A stretch of DNA of 38,198 bases from an uncultured Flavobacteriales bacterium (GCA_905478665.1 CAJQJL010000115.1:1-38198); one strand, 5' to 3'; counted from the stretch's first letter, positions 16,539-26,861 are shown. Notes: generated by a model not told the origin, from the sequence alone. A program made the numbers and translations.

Positions 16539-18455
16539 TTAGCTTACGGGATCGATCCAATCTCCGTTTTCTCGAATTAATTCGATGAGTGATTCAACAG
16601 CATTTTCTTCGGGAACATTTTTTAGAACGACAGTCTTTTCTTTGTACAAATGAATTTTTCCTGGTCCAGTTCCAACATATCCATAATCGGCGTCGGCCAT
16701 TTCTCCGGGACCATTTACGATGCATCCCATTATTCCGATTTTAATTCCTTTCAAATGAGATGTTCGCTCTCTAATTTTTGCTGTCGTTTCTTGAAGGTCG
16801 AAAAGGGTTCTTCCACAAGAGGGACATGATATATATTCTGTTTTCGAAATGCGTGTGCGCGTTGCTTGAAGAATTCCGAAAGATGTCGTGTTTTTGAGTT
16901 GAACGGGAACAGCTCCTTGTAACCAAATACCGTCACCAAACCCATCGATGAACATTCCTCCAAGATCTGCTGAAGACCAAAGTTGATATTGTTCTTGGTC
17001 GTTTGTAGATGGTTGTGAGGTAAAAATAACGGGGTTTAAAATACTGTTTTCCGCATAATTTAACAAAAAATAGCGAAACAACTGTTGTTTGTTCGTGTAG
17101 CGACTATCCAACACAATTACAAGGTTTGGATACTGTTGAAGATCTTCCACGTCAAAATCTTCTGCTTGAATGCGAAGAAATGCTTTCTGGTTTTTGGGGA
17201 TTAACGGAAGCTGATCTTTTTCAATAAGCGGAAAGTGTCTCGCTTTTTCCTTCTGTGATTGGGCCCAAGAATTATAACTGCAAATGATGGAAAGCGTTCC
17301 AGGAAGCTCGAAAGGAATTTCATTGGAGCCAACGAAAATATAATCTGCAGCTAAATCGGAAATGTTCCATTTGTCGAGGGGAATAGAGTAGTTGTACCCA
17401 AAACCAAACAGGTGTGAAGGCTTTATTTCAGAAACATCATTCAGACTTCCAACAACTACAGGAACGTGATCACTTCCAATGTTTCCAAGGTTGATTGTTT
17501 TTCTGCGCGTATACGAATATGGATCATAAGTTAATTCTGAAAATGGCGCATCTATGTTGAGGTCATTTCTATTTTCAGGAGCGTATTTTTCCAAAAGCTT
17601 GTTGGCCACAGGAATTTCATGTTCAGGATCTTCGGTCAGTGAAACGCGAATGGTATCACCTAAACCATCTTCCAATAATGCTCCAATTCCTACGGCGGAC
17701 TTGATTCTTCCATCTTCGCCATCACCAGCTTCTGTTACACCAAGGTGTAGAGGATAGTTCATGTTGTTTTCACGCATAACTGCTACGAGCAACCTGTATG
17801 CCTGAACCATAACAAGGGTATTACTCGCTTTCATGGAAAGCACGAGGTTGTGGTAATCATGTTTAACACAAATACGTAAAAACTCCATAGCAGACTCAAC
17901 CATTCCTTGAGGAGTGTCTCCATAACGACTAAGAATTCGGTCCGAAAGCGAACCGTGGTTTGTACCAATACGCATGGCAATACCATTCTTTTTACACTTT
18001 AAAACCAGCGGTGTAAACTTCTCTTCTATTCGCTCAAGTTCTTGTTCGTATGATTCATCCGTATAGTCTAGCTCTTCAAATTTCTTCTTATCGGCGTAGT
18101 TTCCTGGGTTTACACGGATCTTTTCGACGATATCAGCGGCTATTTCTGCTGCATTGGGAGTAAAATGAATATCAGCAACCAGTGGACTTGAATACCCCCG
18201 TGAAAGCAGCTCAGCTTTTATGACTTTCAAGTTCTCTGCATCCCTTTTACTTGGCGCTGTAAGTCGAACGATTTCACAACCTGCATCAATCATCCGAATA
18301 GACTCCTCAACAGACCCTACTGTGTCCATGGTATCCGCTGTTGTCATTGACTGAACTCGAATAGGGTAATCTCCACCAAGCAGCACTTTTCCGACTGAAA
18401 CAACGGATGTTTTGAAGCGAATTCTATTGAAATAATCTTGACAATATGGAAGCAT
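16539..18455 (-). CDS. ispG: 4-hydroxy-3-methylbut-2-enyl-diphosphate synthase (long three-domain type)
   Basis: IspG (GcpE) is the [4Fe-4S] enzyme that converts methylerythritol cyclodiphosphate to HMBPP in the MEP isoprenoid pathway. The 638-residue product is the long form found in Bacteroidota, Chlamydiae and plants: an N-terminal TIM-barrel part (about 1-270, with GDYPIRVQSMTTADT and FTPNAAEIAAD), an inserted domain (about 270-530), and the C-terminal cluster-binding domain. Cluster ligands are visible as CPSC (Cys544, Cys547) and GCIVNGPGE (Cys578, Glu585). It is transcribed convergent to mnmG and divergent from the desaturase. No neighbouring MEP gene is present. Confidence 0.96.
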   Translation of the reverse strand: MLPYCQDYFNRIRFKTSVVSVGKVLLGGDYPIRVQSMTTADTMDTVGSVEESIRMIDAGCEIVRLTAPSKRDAENLKVIKAELLSRGYSSPLVADIHFTPNAAEIAADIVEKIRVNPGNYADKKKFEELDYTDESYEQELERIEEKFTPLVLKCKKNGIAMRIGTNHGSLSDRILSRYGDTPQGMVESAMEFLRICVKHDYHNLVLSMKASNTLVMVQAYRLLVAVMRENNMNYPLHLGVTEAGDGEDGRIKSAVGIGALLEDGLGDTIRVSLTEDPEHEIPVANKLLEKYAPENRNDLNIDAPFSELTYDPYSYTRRKTINLGNIGSDHVPVVVGSLNDVSEIKPSHLFGFGYNYSIPLDKWNISDLAADYIFVGSNEIPFELPGTLSIICSYNSWAQSQKEKARHFPLIEKDQLPLIPKNQKAFLRIQAEDFDVEDLQQYPNLVIVLDSRYTNKQQLFRYFLLNYAENSILNPVIFTSQPSTNDQEQYQLWSSADLGGMFIDGFGDGIWLQGAVPVQLKNTTSFGILQATRTRISKTEYISCPSCGRTLFDLQETTAKIRERTSHLKGIKIGIMGCIVNGPGEMADADYGYVGTGPGKIHLYKEKTVVLKNVPEENAVESLIELIRENGDWIDPVS

Positions 18456-18637
18456 GGAAACCGTTGGTTTTGCGTAAATGAACGAGAAATTAAACGTAAA
18501 AATAGCGATTAATGTATACCGCTACTGTGAATTTTATGTGGTAAGATTAACAGAGTGACGTTTAAAATGTTTGATTAAATGTGCGATGTCGGGCATTTAA
18601 GCGTTATTTTTGTACTGAAATCCTTATTTCAGAAACT

Positions 18638-19744
18638 ATGAAAATAAACCAAGTTAAATTTTCACCTACAGGTGATGACGATTTTTACAAGGTAGTGCGT
18701 AAGCGCGTAAGTCAATACTTCAAAGACAATAATCTTTCCCGATACGCAAACACGAACATGGTATTGAAAACCATATTCATGGTATCGCTTTATTTCGTAC
18801 CATTCATTTTAATACTCACTTATTTTGAAAGCACATGGATCATCATGATGATGTGGCTTTTGATGGGCTTCGGAATGGCAGGTATCGGTCTGTCGATAAT
18901 GCATGATGCCAACCACAGTGCCTACTCTAAGAATAAATACGTAAATATGTTCTTGGGTAAGCTAATATGGTTAGTTGGGGGTAGTGATGTGAACTGGAGA
19001 ATACAGCACAACGTTCTGCACCATACCTATACTAACATTAGCGGGATGGATGAAGACATTCAAATTGATCCTTTAATGCGCTTTTCTCCAGAGCAAAAAC
19101 TATTGAAAGGGCACCGGTTCCAATTTATCTATGCGTGGTTTTTGTATGGAATGATGACTTTGATGTGGGCTACCACTAAAGATTATTCTCAATGGAAGCG
19201 CTATAAGAATAAAGACCTTATTAAGACACAAGGCTTAAGTAGCCGTCGTTTTTTGTGGACTTTGATTTCAACGAAAACAGTCTACCTTGCCGCAACACTC
19301 GGTTTACCACTCATTTTTTCAGGTCTACCATGGTGGGGAACCATTTTAGGGTTTGTATTAATGCATTTTGTGGCAGGGTTGACGCTAGCGGCAATTTTCC
19401 AGCCAGCGCACGTTGTTCCTACATCTACGTTTGAATCACCAGATGAAGACGGAAGCATCGAGCTTGACTGGGCTGCGAATCAGTTAATGAACACAGCGAA
19501 CTTTGCGCCTAAAGCGAGAATCTTCTCATGGTATGTGGGTGGATTGAATTACCAAATAGAACATCATTTGTTTCCGAATATATGTCACGTTCACTATAGA
19601 AAGATTTCGGATATCGTGAGAGATACGGCCTTTGAATACAACTTGCCTTATTACACGCACAAAACATTTAGAGGTGCGCTTCTAGGTCACGCAAAAATGC
19701 TTTACAGATTGGGGAAATATAAGGACGCTCCAGCTTTGCATTAA
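18638..19744 (+). CDS. Membrane fatty acid / acyl-CoA desaturase
   Basis: A 368-residue di-iron membrane desaturase. Three histidine boxes are visible: HDANH (89-93), HNVLHH (124-129) and QIEHH (306-310), with hydrophobic segments at about 44-62, 66-86 and 240-275 between them. The Gln in the third box (QxxHH) is typical of front-end/linoleoyl-CoA-type desaturases, but no fused cytochrome b5 domain is present. It likely introduces a cis double bond in membrane lipid acyl chains; the position of the bond cannot be told. The frame stays open 19 codons upstream, but the ATG at 18638 gives the usual short polar N-terminus. A TATTTTTG sequence at 18605-18612 may be the -7 element. Confidence 0.9.
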   Translation: MKINQVKFSPTGDDDFYKVVRKRVSQYFKDNNLSRYANTNMVLKTIFMVSLYFVPFILILTYFESTWIIMMMWLLMGFGMAGIGLSIMHDANHSAYSKNKYVNMFLGKLIWLVGGSDVNWRIQHNVLHHTYTNISGMDEDIQIDPLMRFSPEQKLLKGHRFQFIYAWFLYGMMTLMWATTKDYSQWKRYKNKDLIKTQGLSSRRFLWTLISTKTVYLAATLGLPLIFSGLPWWGTILGFVLMHFVAGLTLAAIFQPAHVVPTSTFESPDEDGSIELDWAANQLMNTANFAPKARIFSWYVGGLNYQIEHHLFPNICHVHYRKISDIVRDTAFEYNLPYYTHKTFRGALLGHAKMLYRLGKYKDAPALH

Positions 19745-19745
19745 G

Positions 19746-20096
19746 ATGAATGTAGAAGACTTTAGAGATTATTGTTTAAGTAAACAGGGTGTGACGGAAG
19801 GCTTTCCTTTCGATGAAACCACACTTGTCTTTAAAGTTGGAGGTAAGATGTTTGCCCTTGCAGGCATAGACAACTTCGTTTCTATAAACTTGAAGTGTGA
19901 TCCTGAAAAGTCAATTGATTTACGTGAAACATACGATGGTGTGAAGCCTGGTTGGCACATGAACAAAACGCATTGGAACACTGTTTCAGTTGATGCTGAC
20001 GTTCCCTACCAACTTATTCAGGAGCTAATAGACGATTCTTACAGCCTCATTTTTAAATCTCTTCCTAAACGAATTAAAGATGAGCTGCAGGGTTGA
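19746..20096 (+). CDS. MmcQ/YjbR family protein
   Basis: A 116-residue protein of the YjbR (CyaY-like fold) family, with the characteristic MNVEDFRDYCLSKQGVTEGF start, FPFDETTLVFKVGGKMFALA (21-40), SINLKCDPEK and the PGWHMNKTHWNTV block (about 68-80). Members are small cytosolic proteins annotated as DNA-binding, but the true role is not established. It begins 1 bp after the desaturase stop and overlaps the next gene by 17 bp, so the three genes probably share a transcript. Confidence 0.9.
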   Translation: MNVEDFRDYCLSKQGVTEGFPFDETTLVFKVGGKMFALAGIDNFVSINLKCDPEKSIDLRETYDGVKPGWHMNKTHWNTVSVDADVPYQLIQELIDDSYSLIFKSLPKRIKDELQG

Positions 20097-20457
20097 TAAG
20101 TTTGCTTGGTGTGTTCGACTGGCCAAAACCCGATCAAAAGCAACGGATGCTGTTAGCAAAGGAAAAATAAAGCTCAACAACTCACAAGTGAAGGCTTCAA
20201 AGGAAGTGAAGCTTGGTGATGAAATACAGATTATAAAACACACGGCTATATATACTTTTCGCATAATTGGGTTGCTGAAAAACCGTGTTGGGGCTAAATT
20301 AGTTCCCGATTATATCATAGACATTACCACAGACGAAGAGCGTGAAAAATATCGCCTCTATCAACTGTCTCAGAGTGCTTACCGCGATAATGGAACAGGA
20401 AAACCATCAAAGAAAGACAGAAGAGATCTCGACGATTTTATAGATAATTGGGATTGA
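20080..20457 (+). CDS. S4-domain RNA-binding protein (Hsp15/HslR-like)
   Basis: A 125-residue protein with an N-terminal S4 RNA-binding domain (about 4-60: RVDKFAWCVRLAKTRSKAT, then GKIKLNNSQVKASKEVKLGDEI) and a charged C-terminal tail (PSKKDRRDLDDFIDNWD). It resembles heat-shock protein Hsp15, which binds 50S subunits carrying stalled nascent chains and helps recycle them. The ATG at 20080 lies within the end of the YjbR-like gene (17-bp overlap). The tail is longer and less basic than that of E. coli Hsp15, so the exact role is uncertain. Confidence 0.88.
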   Translation: MSCRVDKFAWCVRLAKTRSKATDAVSKGKIKLNNSQVKASKEVKLGDEIQIIKHTAIYTFRIIGLLKNRVGAKLVPDYIIDITTDEEREKYRLYQLSQSAYRDNGTGKPSKKDRRDLDDFIDNWD

Positions 20458-20510
20458 GCTGTAACTTTTCAAAGACTCATCAGTCTTACGGGAAAGCAAA
20501 TCAAAATAAC

Positions 20511-21341
20511 ATGAAGAAAGTATACATTATTGCAGCCTCGCTGATGTTTTTTTTACCAGCGATAGGTCAGGAAGAAGAGAAAGACAAAGCAGCGGACACA
20601 ATGCGAATGAATGCCGGAAAGGTAGAATTTATTATTGTTGACCATGGTGATGAGGAAGAAGATGAAGATTTTTTCATGAGTGAGGAAGACTCTCTTTTAA
20701 ATGAAAAGAAAAAGAAACGTAGTGAAGCACACTGGGCAGGAATCGATTTTGGTTTTTCGATGTTAATGGATCAAAACTTTGACAACACATTCGCCGATTA
20801 TCCTTATTGGAAGAATGATGCTGCACGATCGCAAACGTGGAACGTTAACTTCCTTGAACACAAATTCAATTTTGGGACGCCATATGTTGGGCTCACAACA
20901 GGTTTAGGGTTTAGTTTTACCTCTGTGGCTTTTAAGAACAATTACGTGCTCTCAGACACGCCTGATACGCTCTTGGCGATGATTGATACGGTGAACACGT
21001 ATTCAAAGAATAAATTGAAGGCATCATACCTAACTCTTCCACTTTTGCTAGAGTTCAATACCAATGCAAAGGCGAACAAGAGTTTCTATTTTGCTACAGG
21101 TGTTATTGGAGGTGTTAGAATGACTTCGAAAATAAAGAGAAAGGGAGAGTTTGATGGGAAAGAATTTGTGCAGAAGGAAAAAGGACGTTATGGGTTGAAT
21201 TCTTTCAAGCTTGATGCGACAGTTCGACTGGGCTACTCAGACTTTGGAGCATTTGCAACGTACAGTTTACTTCCCTTGTTTGATGATGGGAAAACAACAG
21301 AAATATATCCATTGACATTTGGTTTATCATTCAATTTTTAA
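20511..21341 (+). CDS. Outer-membrane beta-barrel protein (PorT-like)
   Basis: A 276-residue secreted protein. MKKVYIIAASLMFFLPAIGQ is a signal peptide; a strongly acidic and then basic linker follows (EEEDEDFF near 50, KKKKRSEAHW near 69-78), and then a region of alternating amphipathic beta strands from about 79 to the C-terminal Phe (LTFGLSFNF), as expected for a small outer-membrane barrel of the PorT/OMP_b-brl_2 type common in Bacteroidota. The acidic stretch probably faces the periplasm. The frame is open 21 codons upstream, but only the ATG at 20511 precedes a proper signal peptide. A strong hairpin terminator follows. Confidence 0.8.
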   Translation: MKKVYIIAASLMFFLPAIGQEEEKDKAADTMRMNAGKVEFIIVDHGDEEEDEDFFMSEEDSLLNEKKKKRSEAHWAGIDFGFSMLMDQNFDNTFADYPYWKNDAARSQTWNVNFLEHKFNFGTPYVGLTTGLGFSFTSVAFKNNYVLSDTPDTLLAMIDTVNTYSKNKLKASYLTLPLLLEFNTNAKANKSFYFATGVIGGVRMTSKIKRKGEFDGKEFVQKEKGRYGLNSFKLDATVRLGYSDFGAFATYSLLPLFDDGKTTEIYPLTFGLSFNF

Positions 21342-21360
21342 TCGACGTTGAATAAATAAA

Positions 21361-21385
21361 AAAAGGGGGTCGAAAGCCCCCTTTT
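21361..21385. terminator. Bidirectional rho-independent terminator
   Basis: AAAAGGGGG (21361-21369) and CCCCCTTTT (21377-21385) pair around a 7-nt loop. T-tracts occur on both strands, fitting its place between the convergent beta-barrel and PA-domain genes. Confidence 0.9.
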
Positions 21386-21407
21386 CTGTGTTTAAGTTTA
21401 AGAAAAA

Positions 21408-23222
21408 TTACTTTTTAACAACATTGAACTGTGATGTTTGTCCATCCTCCAAAAGAAGGTTGAAGATATAAACACCAGCATCCAAAGCTGAAATGTCTAC
21501 AGTTACGCTTCCATTCACCAATGTAAGCTCTGATTCCATCGCATGTTTTCCAGCGATATCTGTAACTGTAAGTGATGCGTTACCATTTGCTTCAACAGAA
21601 ACAGTAACAACGTCATTTGCAGGATTTGGGTATGCTTTTGCAGACAGCGTTGAAACATCATCCAACCCAAGCACAGCAACATCAACAACCTTAAGTCCAA
21701 TTGATGGAGCAGAAGATCCGTTCCATCCACCAGTAAACCATGTTAAAGTTCCAGCAGTTTGTTCAACAGCGATAGGAGATATAGGCATTGCTGAAATCCC
21801 TTGGTTTCCGTCGTAGTTTAAACCATTGTCATACCCAAACTTAATTTCAGGGTTAAACGTTTGCGTACATATTAAATAACGCTGATCACTAACTAAAGGA
21901 ATCGGAGTTGTAAGAGGAACATACTGTGAAACATCATTTTCAGCAATTGATTGTGGATAGTATGCTTCAAATGCAACATTACTCAATTGCGTAAACCAAT
22001 CGTTGTTTGCTCCACCTACATAGTTAGGGTCATTCAAATCAACCCATGCATCGTTCCACTCATAAATATTTACGAAAATCTCTTCACCTACCAATAGTTC
22101 AGCAGAATCAGCATGAGGGGTAAGGTGAACACCTAGAAGTCCTAAGTTTCCAGCATCTGGATCCTGAAAGAACATACAGCTTTGGTACTCACCTTCAGTA
22201 TTACTTGGATTACCAGTTGAAACTGGAATATTTGATCCATCAATTCCAGCTAAAGAAATTACATCAGGATTTACTGTAAATGTTGAAACAAAAACATTGT
22301 CAAAATCAGATAAATCTGGAACACCTAGATCAATAGAATACGTTAGTGTGTAGTCACCAGCAGGGTAGTTCCCAATTCCACCTAAATCAAAAGGAGGGAA
22401 TGCGTAAGGATTTCCGTTGAAGATAGAAAGTGTGTCTTCCATATTCATTGTTGGAGCATTGATAACATTGTTATACACCTGTCCAGAAGGACCATCAATC
22501 GTTGCGGTAACAGTAATGTTACTTTGAGGGTTACTACCAAAGTTGTACAACTGTATTCCTAAATCAAAACCGTTATCAAGCATGCTGTTAGCACCACCGT
22601 AAGGGGAAATTAAAAGCTCTCCTCTATTGGCACCAACATCATCTGTAAATGCACTAATCTTGTTACCAATTAGCATAACAACTGGACCTGCAGCCATTTC
22701 ACCAACTAAAAGACTACCAGTGACGTTTGAAACCATCACGGCTGGAAGTGTTGTGTTTGGCCCTTCACCTGTATCCGTTGCCGTCATAATCAGGTTTGTG
22801 TCATCTTCACGATTGATAATGATAACCGCAATTGCACCAGCATCTTCACACATCTTTACTTTTAAAGCAAAGTCACATGTGTTACGATAAACAACAGCAA
22901 TTTTACCAGTAAGGTCATTGATCACTGTATCACATGCTTCCTGAGAAATTGGATTCCCCTGTGGGTTTAATCCTGGTTCACCAGTCTCTGCAAGCATCAA
23001 CGTGTCCATAATAAATGTTCCAGGGATACCAAAGTCAATGGTCATGCCCCAAAACTCGCCAGTAGTGGACCCTGCAGTGTACGAAGGCCATCCCGCATTC
23101 GCTTGTACTCCGAAGTCATAATTTCCTTGCACAGCAGCGGGCGAAACCCCTGCTACAACAACTTGTGATTGTGCCCCAAAGCTAGACGCAACAACAACTA
23201 AAGAAAGTAATATTTTTTTCAT
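21408..23222 (-). CDS. Secreted PA-domain protein with T9SS type A sorting domain
   Basis: A 604-residue protein. Signal peptide 1-20 (ends GAQSQ). A protease-associated (PA) domain spans about 95-180, with LTGKIAVVYRNTCDFALKV and AGAIAVIIINRE, and one probable disulfide pair (Cys116, Cys125). Residues about 200-520 form a mixed beta region with CARDB/Ig-like features (YNFGSNPQSNITVTATIDG). The C-terminal T9SS type A domain (528-604) starts AKAYPNPAND and ends SQFNVVKK, directing export through the outer membrane and surface attachment or release. No protease catalytic domain is visible, so the PA domain may act in binding rather than as part of a peptidase. It is a single-gene unit, with a terminator on its 3' side. 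Confidence 0.87.
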   Translation of the reverse strand: MKKILLSLVVVASSFGAQSQVVVAGVSPAAVQGNYDFGVQANAGWPSYTAGSTTGEFWGMTIDFGIPGTFIMDTLMLAETGEPGLNPQGNPISQEACDTVINDLTGKIAVVYRNTCDFALKVKMCEDAGAIAVIIINREDDTNLIMTATDTGEGPNTTLPAVMVSNVTGSLLVGEMAAGPVVMLIGNKISAFTDDVGANRGELLISPYGGANSMLDNGFDLGIQLYNFGSNPQSNITVTATIDGPSGQVYNNVINAPTMNMEDTLSIFNGNPYAFPPFDLGGIGNYPAGDYTLTYSIDLGVPDLSDFDNVFVSTFTVNPDVISLAGIDGSNIPVSTGNPSNTEGEYQSCMFFQDPDAGNLGLLGVHLTPHADSAELLVGEEIFVNIYEWNDAWVDLNDPNYVGGANNDWFTQLSNVAFEAYYPQSIAENDVSQYVPLTTPIPLVSDQRYLICTQTFNPEIKFGYDNGLNYDGNQGISAMPISPIAVEQTAGTLTWFTGGWNGSSAPSIGLKVVDVAVLGLDDVSTLSAKAYPNPANDVVTVSVEANGNASLTVTDIAGKHAMESELTLVNGSVTVDISALDAGVYIFNLLLEDGQTSQFNVVKK

Positions 23223-23308
23223 AGAATAAATTTTAGTTACGTAAAGTTACAACTATTAAACTATTTTAAAAAAACTTTTCGTTAGATATCACACAGATAG
23301 AAAAGAAA

Positions 23309-23331
23309 AAAGGCTGGAGTTGCCAGCCTTT
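23309..23331 (-). terminator. Terminator of the sdhCAB operon
   Basis: AAAGGCTGG (23309-23317) pairs perfectly with CCAGCCTTT (23323-23331) around AGTTG. On the minus strand a T-rich tract (TTTTTTCTTTTC) follows, just after the sdhB stop. Confidence 0.9.
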
Positions 23332-23354
23332 CATTATCAATATGTTGGAGCTGT

Positions 23355-24107
23355 TTATTTAGATAGAATAGAAGCTTTCAAATATTCACGATTCATTCGT
23401 GCGATATTTTCAAGAGAAATACCCTTTGGGCACTCTACTTCACAAGCTCCGGTATTTGTGCAATTTCCAAAACCTTCCTTGTCCATTTGAGCGACCATGT
23501 TTAAAACGCGTTCTTTCGCTTCAACTTGACCTTGAGGTAATAAAGCATATTGAGATACTTTAGCTCCTACAAACAGCATTGCTGATGCATTTTTACACGT
23601 TGCAACACAGGCTCCACAACCAATACATGCTGCAGCATCCATTGCCTCGTCAGCATTGATCTTAGAGATGGGAAGCGAATTTGCATCTTGCGTATTTCCA
23701 GAAGTATTGACCGAAATAAATCCACCAGCATGCTGAATTCTTTCTAAGGCCATTCTGTCTACAATAAGATCTTTAATGACTGGGAATGCAGTAGCCCTCC
23801 ATGGTTCAATTGTTATTGTGTCACCATCTTTAAACGATCGCATGTGCAATTGGCAAGTTGTAATCGCCCTGTCTGGACCATGTGCTTCACCGTTAATATA
23901 AAGTGAACACATTCCACAGATTCCTTCTCTACAGTCGTGATCGAAAGCTACAGGCTCTTCACCAGAATTCACCAACTGTTCATTCAAGACGTCCATCATT
24001 TCTAAGAAGGACATGTGTTCTGAAATGTCAGTAACTTTATAATCTACCATTCGACCCTTTGAGTTTGAGTCTTTTTGTCTCCAGATTCTTAATGTTAAAT
24101 TCATCAT
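23355..24107 (-). CDS. sdhB: Succinate dehydrogenase / fumarate reductase iron-sulfur subunit
   Basis: SdhB carries electrons from the flavin of SdhA to quinone through three Fe-S clusters. The 250-residue product shows [2Fe-2S] ligands Cys59, Cys64, Cys67 and Cys85 ([10 protein letters not shown] and ITTC), and the ferredoxin-type clusters with [11 protein letters not shown] (161-171) and Cys216, Cys222, Cys226 ([11 protein letters not shown]). Two ATGs occur in tandem at 24107 and 24104; either may be the start. It lies 7 bp after the sdhA stop and is the last gene of the operon. Confidence 0.97.
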   Translation of the reverse strand: MMNLTLRIWRQKDSNSKGRMVDYKVTDISEHMSFLEMMDVLNEQLVNSGEEPVAFDHDCREGICGMCSLYINGEAHGPDRAITTCQLHMRSFKDGDTITIEPWRATAFPVIKDLIVDRMALERIQHAGGFISVNTSGNTQDANSLPISKINADEAMDAAACIGCGACVATCKNASAMLFVGAKVSQYALLPQGQVEAKERVLNMVAQMDKEGFGNCTNTGACEVECPKGISLENIARMNREYLKASILSK

Positions 24108-24114
24108 GTCTTCT

Positions 24115-26130
24115 CTATTTATATGAACGAGTTTTCAATTCAATATCGTTAAATTCTAATTCTTCTTTGTGCAACACAGCTTCGCTAGGTTCTCCTTTGT
24201 ATTCCCAAGCAGCTACGTACTTGTAATTTGTATCGTCGCGCAAAGCCTCTCCTTTTTGAGGTCCTTCTGTTTCAACAGACTCTTCTCTAAAGTGACCACC
24301 ACAAGATTCATTACGGTTTAAAGCATCCAAAGCAAACAACTCGCCCAATTCTAAGAAGTCGGCAACCCTTCCTGCTTTTTCCAATTCAACGTTCATTTCA
24401 TTTAATCCTCCAGGAACTTTTATGTCTTTCCAGAAGTCTTCGCGAATTTGTTTTATTTCAGCGATGGCCTCTTTCAAATTCTTTTCATTTCTAGCCATTC
24501 CTACCTTGTCCCACATTACTTTACCAAGCTTTTTGTGGAAATAATCGACTGACTTGGTTCCTTTATTATTGACGAAAAAGTCCAATCGTGTTTTTACTTC
24601 CTTCTCAACTTCATCAAACTCAGGAGTATCAGTTGGAATCGCTCCAGTTCGAATATCGTTCGATAAGTAATCACCGATTGTATACGGAAGAACGAAGTAT
24701 CCATCAGCTAACCCTTGCATCAATGCTGAGGCTCCTAATCTATTTGCCCCGTGATCAGAGAAGTTTGCTTCACCAATACAGTACAAACCAGGTACAGTTG
24801 TCATTAAGTTGTAATCAACCCAAACACCACCCATTGTGTAGTGAGTGGCAGGATAAATCATCATCGGCGTCTCGTATGGGTTTTCAGCGATGATTTTTTC
24901 ATACATCTGAAATAAGTTTCCGTACTTCTCTTCGATGATTCCTTTCCCTAATTCAATTATTTTAGCTTCTGAAGCATCACTAATACCATGAATCTTTGCT
25001 TGTTCCTTTCCGTAACGGAGAATAGCAGAAGCGAAATCTAAATAAACAGCTTCACCTGTTGCATTAACACCAAAACCAGCATCACAACGCTCTTTTGCAG
25101 CTCTTGACGCAACATCACGTGGAACCAAGTTACCAAATGCAGGATATCTTCTTTCCAAATAATAATCTCTATTCTCTTCCGCGATTTCAGTTGGCTTCAA
25201 TTGACCTTGTTGAATCGCTTTGGCATCTTCAATACGCGCAGGAACCCAAATTCGACCATCATTTCTCAATGATTCCGACATCAAGGTCAGCTTTGATTGA
25301 TAATCTCCACTTCTCGGAATACATGTAGGGTGAATTTGCGTAAAACAAGGGTTGGCAAAGAATGCCCCTTTCTTGTGGATTTTCCATGCAGCCGTAGCAT
25401 TAGAACCCATAGCATTTGTAGACAAGAAATAAACGTTTCCATATCCACCAGTTGCAATTACAACGGCATGTGCAGAATGACGTTCAATTTCTCCTGTAAT
25501 TAAATTTCGAGCAATGATTCCTCGAGCTTTACCATCGATTTTAACAACATCCAACATCTCATGTCTGTTGAACATATCAATTTTACCACGTGCTATTTGG
25601 CGGTTCATTGCTGAATAAGCACCCAACAATAATTGTTGACCCGTTTGACCTTTTGCATAAAACGTACGTGAAACCAATACACCGCCAAACGAACGGTTGT
25701 CCAATAATCCACCGTAATCACGCGCAAATGGAACTCCTTGTGCAACACATTGATCAATGATGTTTCCTGATACTTCAGCCAAACGATAAACGTTAGCTTC
25801 TCTAGAGCGGTAATCGCCCCCTTTCACAGTATCATAAAATAAACGGTAATTTGAGTCACCATCACCTTGGTAGTTTTTGGCGGCGTTTATTCCTCCTTGC
25901 GCTGCAATAGAGTGCGCTCTACGGGGAGAGTCCTGATAAGCAAATGCTTTCACATTATAACCTAACTCAGCCAAAGTAGCAGCGGCAGAACCACCAGCCA
26001 AACCTGTACCAACAACGATAATATCAATATTACGTTTATTAGCAGGGTTAACTAAGTTGATTTTGTCTTTATAAGTCGTCCATTTATCTTTAATTGGACC
26101 TTTTGGAATTTTTGCGTCTAAGATTGCCAT
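24115..26130 (-). CDS. sdhA: Succinate dehydrogenase / fumarate reductase flavoprotein subunit
   Basis: SdhA oxidises succinate to fumarate with covalently bound FAD at the cytoplasmic side of the inner membrane. The 671-residue product contains [10 protein letters not shown] (41-50) for FAD binding, [15 protein letters not shown] (70-84) with the histidine expected to link FAD (His73), the active-site region [12 protein letters not shown], and the [18 protein letters not shown] motif. The length and a C-terminal region with [13 protein letters not shown] fit the Bacteroidota type B complex. sdhC is 12 bp upstream and sdhB 7 bp downstream. Confidence 0.97.
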   Translation of the reverse strand: MAILDAKIPKGPIKDKWTTYKDKINLVNPANKRNIDIIVVGTGLAGGSAAATLAELGYNVKAFAYQDSPRRAHSIAAQGGINAAKNYQGDGDSNYRLFYDTVKGGDYRSREANVYRLAEVSGNIIDQCVAQGVPFARDYGGLLDNRSFGGVLVSRTFYAKGQTGQQLLLGAYSAMNRQIARGKIDMFNRHEMLDVVKIDGKARGIIARNLITGEIERHSAHAVVIATGGYGNVYFLSTNAMGSNATAAWKIHKKGAFFANPCFTQIHPTCIPRSGDYQSKLTLMSESLRNDGRIWVPARIEDAKAIQQGQLKPTEIAEENRDYYLERRYPAFGNLVPRDVASRAAKERCDAGFGVNATGEAVYLDFASAILRYGKEQAKIHGISDASEAKIIELGKGIIEEKYGNLFQMYEKIIAENPYETPMMIYPATHYTMGGVWVDYNLMTTVPGLYCIGEANFSDHGANRLGASALMQGLADGYFVLPYTIGDYLSNDIRTGAIPTDTPEFDEVEKEVKTRLDFFVNNKGTKSVDYFHKKLGKVMWDKVGMARNEKNLKEAIAEIKQIREDFWKDIKVPGGLNEMNVELEKAGRVADFLELGELFALDALNRNESCGGHFREESVETEGPQKGEALRDDTNYKYVAAWEYKGEPSEAVLHKEELEFNDIELKTRSYK

Positions 26131-26142
26131 AGTAATTGTCTA

Positions 26143-26829
26143 TTAACAATGGTTAAAATGATGGAAAAGTGCGATAACAACGAAGCCTAGGGGAACGAGA
26201 ACAGCATAAGCTATCCCGAAATTTTTCAACCCTCGGGTATACTTATTGTTCGCTCCTACGGACTGAAATGCAGAGCTAAAGCCATGTAACAGGTGTAATG
26301 ATAAAAGAATGAAAGAGAGGCAGTAAATACCAACTCTTACTGGGTCAACAAATTTGTGTTGCAATTCGCCAAAATAGCGCAACCCTTCATGACCTTCAAC
26401 AACACCGCTCCAGTTGCCTTGACCAAACTTGGTTATCAATTCGGGAATCCAAAAGTCATAAAAGTGCAAACCTAGAAATGCAAGAATAACAACTCCCGTT
26501 AGGATCATATTTCGACTCATCCACGATGAGTTTGCTGCTCCATTGTTTTTCGCGTACTTAACACTTCTTGACTTTCTATTCTTAAGTTCCAAAACGAATC
26601 CCATGATGAAGTGGAAAACAACACCGAACAACAACACGGGCTGCAAAATGTATTGGATTAAGAAGTTTGTTCCCATGAAGTGGGAAATGTCGTTGAACGT
26701 ATCGGCACTAACCATCGACGTTGAGTTGATGATGAGGTGCTGAAGAAGAAAAACCATTAGGAAAAACGCAGAGAGAGCCATCGCTACTTTTCGTGCAATG
26801 GTCGATTTTAAAATGCCTGATTTACTCAT
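26143..26829 (-). CDS. sdhC: Succinate dehydrogenase cytochrome b subunit (single membrane anchor)
   Basis: A 228-residue membrane protein with five predicted helices (for example VAMALSAFFLMVFLLQHLII near 15-34 and ILTGVVILAFLGLHFYDFWI near 110-129). Conserved histidines within the helices (in LLQHLI, VFHFIM, LGLHFYDF, LSLHLLHG) are the expected axial ligands of two haems b. This is the type B succinate:quinone reductase anchor, where one subunit replaces SdhC plus SdhD. It is first in the sdhCAB operon, and a TAAATTTG -7-like element lies about 33 bp upstream. Confidence 0.95.
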   Translation of the reverse strand: MSKSGILKSTIARKVAMALSAFFLMVFLLQHLIINSTSMVSADTFNDISHFMGTNFLIQYILQPVLLFGVVFHFIMGFVLELKNRKSRSVKYAKNNGAANSSWMSRNMILTGVVILAFLGLHFYDFWIPELITKFGQGNWSGVVEGHEGLRYFGELQHKFVDPVRVGIYCLSFILLSLHLLHGFSSAFQSVGANNKYTRGLKNFGIAYAVLVPLGFVVIALFHHFNHC

Positions 26830-26861
26830 GACTGTTTTTTATAGTGTACACATTTGTCCTA

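Noticed and set aside
19916..19931. Third parS-like sequence TGATTTACGTGAAACA within the yjbR-like gene
   Set aside because: It has 14 of 16 matches to the consensus but breaks the central CACGTG core (TACGTG) and lies in ordinary coding sequence, so I would not call it without a genome-wide scan.
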